Source: an uncultured Granulosicoccaceae bacterium (GTDB lineage Bacteria; Pseudomonadota; Gammaproteobacteria; JABXHR01). Taken from it: DNA of 5,391 nucleotides. The notes beneath the pieces were generated by a model. That model ran no database searches. It had not been told where the DNA came from and worked only from the letters and a program-made list of their open reading frames with translations. Positions 1 to 5,391 of this stretch are shown here, piece by piece. The stretch lies in NCBI GenBank assembly GCA_937921805.1, contig CAKZUS010000072.1:1-5391 (forward strand). The letters run 5' to 3'. The stretch's first letter is position 1. Each line of letters starts with the position of its first letter. Position numbers and translations under genes: made by a program.

Positions 1-40
1 GCCCGTGGCTGCGCCCAGGCGTAGCCCTCTAGAGGCTTAG
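1..40 (+). other. Possible 3' tail of an upstream gene
   Basis: All three plus frames are open from base 1 and then stop, at 22-24, 30-32 and 38-40. The frame ending in TAG at 38-40 would give a short tail reading PVAAPRRSPLEA. Any of these could be the end of a preceding gene 19 to 35 bases before the kinase start, which would suit an operon, but the stretch is too short to choose between them or to exclude plain non-coding DNA. A perfect 10-base palindrome (CCTCTAGAGG) lies at 26-35; it has no T-run after it and does not look like a terminator. No convincing -35/-10 pair is visible in bases 1-59, so the operon promoter is probably further upstream. Confidence 0.2.
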
Positions 41-47
41 ATTCTGC

Positions 48-51
48 GGAG
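48..51 (+). promoter_or_regulatory. Ribosome binding site of the histidine kinase
   Basis: GGAG lies 8 bases before the ATG at 60. This spacing is normal for a Shine-Dalgarno site and supports that ATG as the start. It also places a hydrophobic segment close to the N-terminus, as expected for a membrane sensor. Confidence 0.6.
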
Positions 52-59
52 CATCGCCC

Positions 60-1466
60 ATGCGGCCATTTCACCATCTCTTTTCGTCACTGGCTCCTTG
101 GGCTTTTTGTCTTCCCTTGTCTATCGGAGCGGGCCTGGTGATCAGTGCATTGCTCCCCCCCTCTGCGCTACTGATTGCTACTACGCTCGGTGGCGCCATT
201 GTGATTCAGGGCGGGGCGGAGTGGTATCGCAATAGGCACCAGCGCGCCCAGGATTTCGCTTTTTTTCGAGCGCTGCGGGCACTGGGGGCAGAAATTGATG
301 ACTCACTGCGGCGCCACGACGTGCGTCAGGCGACGCTCAGTGCCGTCAGCACGCTGCGCAGTCGCGCCCTGCGTGCGGTGGCAATTGCGCAGCAGGCTGG
401 CGAGGGAAACCGGCGCTTTGAAGCTATGCTGCGCACCCTGCCTCTGGGAGTATTTGCTGTGGGGGTGGATCGCAGCATCATCTTTTTCAATCAAAAAGCC
501 TCGGTGCTTTTGAGTGAAAAAGGCATTGAGGCTAAAGCCAATATCCAGGACGCCATTGACGATGAGGCGCTGCGAGAGTACGTCCTGCGCTGCACGGGCG
601 CTCAGGCGCCACGCCGGGTTTCTAAGCCTTTGCTCTACGCTCCCTCTCGCTATGCGGACCGGCGCTACACCGTTCATGCCCAGCAACTAGACGATGGGCA
701 AGGGCATTTACTGGCGACGCTGTTTTCGCTGCAAGATGCGACCGCATTACACGAATCTCGCAAAGTACGCGACGAATTTGTCGGGCATTTGGCGCATGAG
801 CTGAAAACGCCTATCCAGGTGATTTCCATGTTCGCTGAAACATTGCAAAACGACGAAGACGATGATCGCGCGGCGCGCATTGACTCCGCCAATATTATTC
901 GTGATGAAGCAGAGCGCATCGATATTCTGGTGAACAACCTACTGAATGTCACGCGCCTTGAAAGCGGCGGCATTACGCTCCATCGCAGCCGTACACTGCT
1001 CAAAGAATTGCTCGAAAACGCCTTCCATGAGGCCAGGCGCAAGGCCGACATCAAAGGTTTAACGATGGCACTGGAGATTCCTCCTGATTTAGCAGCGGTT
1101 CACATTGACAAGACTCTGTTCGCCGTTGCGATTAACAATTTGCTTTCTAACGCCGTCAAATACAGCGATGCCGGAGGCAACATTCATTTTGGGGTGGACA
1201 GTGACAGCGGAACAATTCGGATCTGGGTACGCGACACAGGCATTGGGATCCCCAAGGAAGAGCAAGAGCGTATTTTCGACAAGTTCTTTAGGGCCAGTAA
1301 TGCCGATCTGTCCAATGAGTCTGGCCACGGAGTGGGCCTCTCGCTGGCGCGACACATTGTGCACCTGCATGGCGGCAATCTCCTGCTGGAGAGCGCACCG
1401 GGCCAGGGCAGCGTGTTCACTATCGAGCTTAGCCGCAACGCAGAACTGCAGCAGGAGGCCGCGTAA
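60..1466 (+). CDS. Membrane PAS-type sensor histidine kinase
   Basis: This 468-residue protein is predicted to autophosphorylate on histidine and pass the phosphate to a receiver, probably the one encoded next. Residues about 8-31 and 34-52 form two hydrophobic helices separated only by a short Leu-Pro-Pro turn, so there is almost no periplasmic part and the signal is likely membrane-borne or cytoplasmic. A helical linker (about 58-115) leads to a PAS-like region (about 118-230, with LPLGVFAV and FFNQKAS). The HisKA dimerisation helix carries the H-box HLAHELKTP with phospho-acceptor His246; Glu247 and Thr250 form the ExxT motif linked to phosphatase activity in this family. The ATPase domain has an N-box (Asn360 to Asn364), G1 box DTGIGIP (392-398), F-box (409-410) and G2 box GHGVGLSLA (422-430). 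Nothing essential is missing. Kinase class is sure; the signal is unknown. The stop codon directly abuts the next start. Confidence 0.95.
   Translation: MRPFHHLFSSLAPWAFCLPLSIGAGLVISALLPPSALLIATTLGGAIVIQGGAEWYRNRHQRAQDFAFFRALRALGAEIDDSLRRHDVRQATLSAVSTLRSRALRAVAIAQQAGEGNRRFEAMLRTLPLGVFAVGVDRSIIFFNQKASVLLSEKGIEAKANIQDAIDDEALREYVLRCTGAQAPRRVSKPLLYAPSRYADRRYTVHAQQLDDGQGHLLATLFSLQDATALHESRKVRDEFVGHLAHELKTPIQVISMFAETLQNDEDDDRAARIDSANIIRDEAERIDILVNNLLNVTRLESGGITLHRSRTLLKELLENAFHEARRKADIKGLTMALEIPPDLAAVHIDKTLFAVAINNLLSNAVKYSDAGGNIHFGVDSDSGTIRIWVRDTGIGIPKEEQERIFDKFFRASNADLSNESGHGVGLSLARHIVHLHGGNLLLESAPGQGSVFTIELSRNAELQQEAA
1453..1458 (+). promoter_or_regulatory. Perfect Shine-Dalgarno site for the receiver gene
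   Basis: AGGAGG sits inside the last codons of the kinase gene, 8 bases before the GTG at 1467. This decides the GTG start: it is the strongest ribosome site in the window, and the receiver's Asp pair comes only seven residues after that start, leaving no room for a later start. The combination suggests the receiver can be made efficiently without relying only on ribosomes finishing the kinase. Confidence 0.8.
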
Positions 1467-1832
1467 GTGCAGCGAATACTGATTGTTGACGACCATGCGC
1501 ATATCGTGCGAGTCATGGCCAATGCCTTGAAGCGCGCGGGCTATGACGTTACCTGCGCCAGTAATGGCGCGCAGGCTTTCGAGCTTTTCTCAGAGCAGCC
1601 CTTTGACATGTTGATCTCGGACATGGAGATGCCGCTGCTCAACGGCAGGCAGCTCGTCGAGCAAATCCACGAGCAAAGCTGGGCCCCTTTTGTACTGCTC
1701 ATCTCTGGGCGTATTGACTCACAACTCACCCAGTGGGCGGAGAGTGTCGAGCGCGTGGAGTTCCATATGAAACCCGTCAGTCTGAGCCGCTTAACCGAGC
1801 TGGTGCAACAGAGGTTCGCCGGAACCCCATGA
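1467..1832 (+). CDS. Stand-alone receiver-domain response regulator
   Basis: This 121-residue protein is a single CheY-like receiver domain with no DNA-binding or enzymatic output. The phosphorylation site is complete: acidic pair Asp8-Asp9, phospho-acceptor Asp52 in the ISDMEMP segment, Ser80 at the Thr/Ser switch position, and Lys102-Pro103 before the last strand. The GTG start directly follows the kinase stop and has a strong Shine-Dalgarno site. Its 3' end overlaps the EAL gene by ATGA. Inference: the upstream kinase phosphorylates it, and it acts through protein contact, with the EAL protein or the downstream ATPase as likely partners, or as a phosphate sink. There is no sign of truncation; the C-terminus ends soon after the last predicted helix, as in other single-domain regulators. 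Confidence 0.93.
   Translation: MQRILIVDDHAHIVRVMANALKRAGYDVTCASNGAQAFELFSEQPFDMLISDMEMPLLNGRQLVEQIHEQSWAPFVLLISGRIDSQLTQWAESVERVEFHMKPVSLSRLTELVQQRFAGTP
1829..1832 (+). promoter_or_regulatory. ATGA stop-start overlap coupling receiver and EAL genes
   Basis: The EAL gene's ATG (1829-1831) overlaps the receiver's TGA (1830-1832). The nearest purine-rich stretch, AGAGG at 1810-1814, is 14 bases away, which is too far for a good Shine-Dalgarno site, and only a GGA at 1821-1823 is closer. Translation of the EAL protein is therefore probably coupled to termination on the receiver gene, keeping the two products in ratio. Confidence 0.65.
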
Positions 1833-3868
1833 TTTTTCAAGTTCTCTCTCCACAGCAACTCAATGTACTCAAACCCGTGATCAGCGCCCTGCTTGGGGAC
1901 GATGAAGGCTTGCTACTGGTCGATCCTATGAGCGAGCAACGCTGGTATAGCGCCGGGAAAGTGGGTACGGAGATACTGATTGAGGAGCTCTTTACCGTCC
2001 ATAAAGAGCCTTTTGTTCACCTCTATCTTCTTAGCGAGCAGGCGCTCACTCCCGAACGTCAGTACCTGCTCAGTGGCTGCTTCGGGCCACTGATCGAGCA
2101 CGAATTTAATACTTTTCGTGAAATCGATGACATGTCTAATGACTTAGCCTCGCGCTACGAACAGATTAATCTGCTGCTGGAGCAGCAAAATGAGCGCTCT
2201 GTCTTAGAAGGAGAAATGACCCATTTTGCAGAGCTGCTGCAGCGCTGCTGTGCTCATCTGACGCTCAGCGGGGCCAGCTTACAGCTCAATGATGGGCAAA
2301 GCGAGCACCGATTTGTCGATGCACAGGCAGAGCAGTGGTTGCAAGACATCTGGCAGCGCCAGCCTGCTCTAGACACCCGCGAGCCTCGGGCCGATAACAC
2401 CATATCCAACCTGGCCTGTAAGGCCTTGTGGATTCCGGTGCACAACCAACAAGGGGTATTGCTAGGGGCTTTGGGCTGCTGTCGCCGCGCTGATGCGACG
2501 GACTTTAGCAGCAGCGATCAGCAGATATTACTGGCCTTAATGTCCCATGTAGCCGATGAGCTAGACGCCCAACGCGATGAGGTAACGGGCTTGCTTAATC
2601 TGGAAGGCCTCACCCAAAAGCTCAGCCGCGCAACGCATACCAGCGATGCCCTGCACACGGTGATGCTGATCGATTTGGACTTGTTCCGGGTCATCAATGA
2701 CAATCTTGGCACCCGTGCTGGTGATCAACTATTGTGCGAAATCGCCGCACTATTGCGCGCAGAGCTGCGCGACGAGGATCTGTTAGCGCGACTCGACGCA
2801 GACCGCTTTCTGGTGGTCGCGCAAATTGACGAGACCTCCAGCGAACGCTTGCTGGCGCAGCGTATATTAGACGCGATTTATCATCACCGCTTTTTCTGCG
2901 GAAAAGACTTCTACGAACTCAGTGCTTCGGCTGGGGTGCTGTCACTCCCTGGATGCCACATCGATATCGCTGAGGCGATTGGCAAGGTCGAATTCGCCTG
3001 CAGCCTCTCGAAACAAACGGGCCGGAACCGGGCCAGCCACTTCGATGAACTAGATCAAGAGCTAGCCACACTACGCGGAGAGCAACGCTGGGTACCACGC
3101 CTGCACACGGCGATGGAAGAAAAGCGCCTGGTGTTGTTTGCGCAGCCAATCTGCAAGCTACACAGCGACGGTCCCCCGAATCACTATGAGGTGCTGGTGC
3201 GCTTGATCGATGAGGATGGGCGACTGGTATTCCCCGAGCAGTTTCTCCCTGCAGCGGAGCGCTTCGAGCTGATGAGCAAAATCGATTTGCATATCGTCAC
3301 GACCGCTATTGATGTGCTGGAGAATCTCTGGAGAACGTATCCGCAGCAGATGATCACGCTGTCGGTCAACCTCTCGGGGCAGTCGATTAACCCTGAGTTT
3401 TCGGTGTTGCTTCTAGAGCAACTGCAACGAAGCAGTTTCCCTGCTCAGTACTTGGCTTTTGAAATCACAGAAACAACCGCCATCTCTAACCCCGATTCAG
3501 CCATTCCCTTTATCGAAGGCTTTCGCGATTTGGGGCACAAATTTTTGCTGGATGACTTTGGCTCAGGACTCAGCTCGTTTTCTTACTTGCAGAACCTCCC
3601 TGTCGACTATCTAAAAATGGACGGAGCCTATGTCAAGCGTATTGCTGAAGACCGCGTCAGCAGAGTCTTCGTCGAGAGTATCAATCACATTGGCCACGCG
3701 ATGTCGCTGCCTACGGTGGCGGAGTTTGTCTGCGACGAAGACGTCATGCGCATTTTGGAGGATATTGGTGTCGATTATGGGCAAGGGTTTCATCTTGGCA
3801 AGCCGGAACCACTGGACGACTTGATACAGTCGCTCACGGTACAGCAGGCCTCGTCTCGCGCTAGCTAA
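1829..3868 (+). CDS. GAF-GGDEF(degenerate)-EAL c-di-GMP phosphodiesterase
   Basis: This 679-residue soluble protein is predicted to hydrolyse c-di-GMP to pGpG. Residues 1-95 are an unassigned N-terminal domain, followed by a helical, possibly coiled-coil stretch (about 95-130) and a GAF-like domain (about 130-247). The GGDEF domain (about 250-408) has DADRF (323-327) where active cyclases have GGDEF: both glycines and the catalytic Glu are lost, so cyclase activity is unlikely. The RxxD product-inhibition motif survives (Arg314, Asp317), exactly five residues before it. The EAL domain (about 425-670) keeps all expected catalytic residues: Glu454 (EVL variant), Asn514, Glu545 and Glu548, Asp575-Asp576 (DDFGSG), Lys596, Glu632 and Gln652. 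The ATG at 1829 is preferred over an in-frame GTG at 1733, which would lie deep inside the receiver gene and add 32 residues with no domain look. The position between a receiver and a c-di-GMP-binding ATPase suggests it tunes that ATPase. Confidence 0.9.
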   Translation: MIFQVLSPQQLNVLKPVISALLGDDEGLLLVDPMSEQRWYSAGKVGTEILIEELFTVHKEPFVHLYLLSEQALTPERQYLLSGCFGPLIEHEFNTFREIDDMSNDLASRYEQINLLLEQQNERSVLEGEMTHFAELLQRCCAHLTLSGASLQLNDGQSEHRFVDAQAEQWLQDIWQRQPALDTREPRADNTISNLACKALWIPVHNQQGVLLGALGCCRRADATDFSSSDQQILLALMSHVADELDAQRDEVTGLLNLEGLTQKLSRATHTSDALHTVMLIDLDLFRVINDNLGTRAGDQLLCEIAALLRAELRDEDLLARLDADRFLVVAQIDETSSERLLAQRILDAIYHHRFFCGKDFYELSASAGVLSLPGCHIDIAEAIGKVEFACSLSKQTGRNRASHFDELDQELATLRGEQRWVPRLHTAMEEKRLVLFAQPICKLHSDGPPNHYEVLVRLIDEDGRLVFPEQFLPAAERFELMSKIDLHIVTTAIDVLENLWRTYPQQMITLSVNLSGQSINPEFSVLLLEQLQRSSFPAQYLAFEITETTAISNPDSAIPFIEGFRDLGHKFLLDDFGSGLSSFSYLQNLPVDYLKMDGAYVKRIAEDRVSRVFVESINHIGHAMSLPTVAEFVCDEDVMRILEDIGVDYGQGFHLGKPEPLDDLIQSLTVQQASSRAS

Positions 3869-3883
3869 GTACCGCCTCCTATG
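3866..3883 (+). promoter_or_regulatory. Weak translation start junction before the ATPase gene
   Basis: TAA (3866-3868) ends the EAL gene and the ATPase ATG follows at 3881, after 12 bases. No Shine-Dalgarno sequence precedes it; instead CCTCCT (3875-3880) touches the ATG, which is the anti-Shine-Dalgarno sequence itself. Both genes are in the same frame, so this ATG is the first possible start after the stop. Re-initiation by ribosomes finishing the EAL gene is the likely route. Confidence 0.45.
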
Positions 3884-5391
3884 CTGGAGATCACCCAACA
3901 CCGTATCGGCTCTACGCTACACCTGCGCCTGCACGGCACGCTGCAAAGCGAAGCCAGCGCCCAGGCCTTGATGCACAAGGCCCACGCGCATCTGGCTCAG
4001 CCCGACCCTGAACTGGTGCTTGATCTCAGTCGCACCTCGCTGATAGACAGCTATTGCTTGCGCACGCTCGTACAGCTCCTACACGATACGATTGATGCCG
4101 GTGGCACCCTGCGCATCAGCGCCATCAGTCATACGCTCAAAGACGTTTTCTACGTCGCGCGCCTGGATCATCTGTTTGATATGGCAGACCCATCGCGAAC
4201 GGGTGGCCACTCCACTATGCGCATCGGCGAATACCTCGTCAGTACTGGACGGGCCAGCGAAGAGCAGATACTCCACGCGGTAGCGGAGCAGGGGCGCAGC
4301 GGCCAGCGACTGGGGGAAATTCTCAGCCACCAAGGCTTGATTCAACCCCGCGACGTGCTGCGGTTTTTGTCCCTCAGGTTGGGTATTCCCTACGTGTCGG
4401 TACGCCCTGGCATGTACGATCCCACCACAGTCGAGTCTCTGACTGACATTGAGAACGCGCATCGGCACCGCGTCCTGCCACTCTATGAGCTAGAAGACCG
4501 GGTGATTGTCGCGACAGCGGATCCGCACAATATGGCCCCGCTTGATCATATCGCAGCCAGAGTGCAACGCCGGGTGGACCCCGTGCTGGCCACGGCAGAA
4601 GACATAGAGCTGGCGATCAATGATGCTTTTGGCGAAGACAACCGCATTGCTGAGCTGATCTCCAGCCTAGAGCAAGATAGCGACATCGACATCGTTGATG
4701 AAGACTGGCAGGCTGAAACGGCCGATATTGACTTTCTCAGCGACAGCTCGCCGGTCATCAATCTTACCAACAGCCTGCTGCAGCGCGCGGTCAAGGACCG
4801 GGTAAGCGATATCCACATCGAGCCAGAGCGCAATAACTTTCGTATTCGATTCCGGGTCGATGGCACACTGCATGCGGTCATGACTCCCCCCGCAGAGATT
4901 TTCCCCGCTCTGGTCTCGCGCCTCAAAGTCATGGCCAATCTCGATATTGCCGAGCGTCGCTTGCCCCAGGATGGGCGCATTCAGATCGCCACCCAAGGCC
5001 ACAGCGTGGATCTGCGCTTTAGCTCACTACCCGGTATCTATGGAGAAAAAATCGTACTGCGCCTGCTTGATCAGCGCCAAGCGGTCATGGATATCAACCA
5101 ACTGGGCATGGGACAAAGCATTCTGCAGCGCTATCAGGCCTTACTGCAACGAAGCCACGGCCTGCTGCTGGTCACTGGCCCCACTGGCAGCGGCAAGACC
5201 TCGACGCTCTACGCATCACTGAATGCGCTCAATACCGTCGATCGCAGCATCGTCACCATCGAAGACCCTGTTGAGTATCGCCTTGGCTCGATCAACCAAA
5301 ACCAAGTGCGGCCACTGATCGACTTAAGCTTCGCCAAAATGCTCAAGCACGTCTTGCGGCAAGATCCCGACATCATCATGGTCGGCGAGAT
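3881..5391 (+). CDS. STAS-MshEN-GspE/PilB secretion or pilus ATPase (3' end cut)
   Basis: The frame is open to the window edge: 503 codons plus two bases. Residues 1-101 are a STAS domain: DLSRTSLIDSYCL (48-60) followed by a GGTLRISAIS strand and a VARLDHLFDM end closely follow SpoIIAA-type anti-anti-sigma proteins, with Ser57 at the SpoIIAA phosphosite. After a Gly/Ser-containing linker (about 102-112), residues 114-165 hold two 24-residue MshEN motifs, starting RIGEYL and RLGEIL, five residues apart, a pattern known to bind c-di-GMP. The rest of the GspE/PilB N-domain follows to about 250, then an acidic linker, the N1 region (SDIHIEP, 309-315; RFRVDGTLH, 323-331), Walker A GPTGSGKT (433-440), Asp box EDPVEY (461-466) and the start of Walker B (DPDIIMVGE, 495-503). 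The His box and CxxC zinc motifs would lie past the edge. Lys489 replaces the usual Arg in LRxxLRQDPD. The ATPase should power pilin or pseudopilin assembly at the inner membrane; T2SS versus type IV pilus cannot be decided. Confidence 0.9.
   Translation, partial: MLEITQHRIGSTLHLRLHGTLQSEASAQALMHKAHAHLAQPDPELVLDLSRTSLIDSYCLRTLVQLLHDTIDAGGTLRISAISHTLKDVFYVARLDHLFDMADPSRTGGHSTMRIGEYLVSTGRASEEQILHAVAEQGRSGQRLGEILSHQGLIQPRDVLRFLSLRLGIPYVSVRPGMYDPTTVESLTDIENAHRHRVLPLYELEDRVIVATADPHNMAPLDHIAARVQRRVDPVLATAEDIELAINDAFGEDNRIAELISSLEQDSDIDIVDEDWQAETADIDFLSDSSPVINLTNSLLQRAVKDRVSDIHIEPERNNFRIRFRVDGTLHAVMTPPAEIFPALVSRLKVMANLDIAERRLPQDGRIQIATQGHSVDLRFSSLPGIYGEKIVLRLLDQRQAVMDINQLGMGQSILQRYQALLQRSHGLLLVTGPTGSGKTSTLYASLNALNTVDRSIVTIEDPVEYRLGSINQNQVRPLIDLSFAKMLKHVLRQDPDIIMVGE

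Noticed and set aside
26..35. Perfect 10-base palindrome CCTCTAGAGG as operator or terminator
   Set aside because: It is short, occurs once, has no loop and no following T-run, and no promoter elements nearby support an operator role.
303..1502. Several open minus-strand frames opposite the kinase gene
   Set aside because: They lie antisense to a clear kinase gene, show no domain motifs, are rich in Arg, Ser and Cys, and follow from the GC-rich codon pattern of the plus strand.
1733..1828. In-frame GTG at 1733 as start of the EAL protein, adding 32 residues
   Set aside because: It would overlap the receiver gene by 100 bases, has no good ribosome site, and the added residues are charged and unstructured in look. 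The ATGA overlap at 1829 is a typical operon junction.
2579..3054. GGDEF domain as an active diguanylate cyclase
   Set aside because: The signature is DADRF: both glycines and the catalytic Glu are replaced, so synthesis of c-di-GMP is not expected.
3869..3880. Terminator or promoter between the EAL and ATPase genes
   Set aside because: The gap is only 12 bases with no hairpin, T-run or promoter-like hexamers; the genes are most simply co-transcribed.
4079..5002. Minus-strand open frames of 111-144 codons opposite the ATPase gene
   Set aside because: They are antisense to recognisable STAS, MshEN and ATPase coding sequence, have low-complexity Ser/Arg-rich or motif-free products, and no ribosome sites or spacing suggesting genes.
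3421..5155. 13-base direct repeat ACTGCAACGAAGC at 3421-3433 and 5143-5155
   Set aside because: Both copies are coding for Leu-Gln-Arg-Ser in helices of different proteins with the same codon preference; no flanking similarity, so it is chance.
4947..5222. Alternative plus-strand frame of 91 codons inside the ATPase gene
   Set aside because: The overlapping frame encodes the conserved N1 and Walker A regions; the alternative product shows no family features.

Overview
The window reads as one tightly packed plus-strand operon fragment from a Gram-negative proteobacterium, most likely a gammaproteobacterium. That placement is inference. It rests on moderately high GC, short or overlapping gene junctions, and the pairing of a two-component system and c-di-GMP enzymes with a GspE/PilB-family ATPase. 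Nothing in the window fixes the genus. There are no RNA genes, insertion sequences, CRISPR arrays, or long non-coding gaps.

Layout: bases 1-59 are a short leader or inter-cistron space, possibly holding the tail of an upstream gene. Bases 60-1466 encode a membrane histidine kinase with two transmembrane helices and a cytoplasmic PAS-like region. Bases 1467-1832 encode a single-domain receiver with no output domain; its GTG start directly follows the kinase stop. Bases 1829-3868 encode a GAF-GGDEF-EAL protein overlapping the receiver by ATGA. Its diguanylate cyclase site is degenerate (DADRF) and its EAL phosphodiesterase site looks intact. Bases 3881-5391 (open at the window edge) encode a secretion/pilus assembly ATPase with an unusual front end: a STAS domain, then a two-motif MshEN c-di-GMP-binding module, then the GspE/PilB ATPase core. 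The window ends inside Walker B.

Working model (inference): the kinase and its stand-alone receiver carry a signal, the EAL protein lowers c-di-GMP, and the MshEN module of the ATPase senses c-di-GMP to gate a type II secretion or type IV pilus-like machine. The STAS domain adds a second input of the partner-switching type, with a conserved Asp-Ser pair at the position phosphorylated in SpoIIAA. A c-di-GMP-degrading enzyme encoded 12 bases before a putative c-di-GMP-receptor ATPase that also carries STAS is the most interesting signal here. The remaining machine genes (F-type membrane protein, pseudopilins, secretin) would be expected beyond the 3' edge but are not visible.
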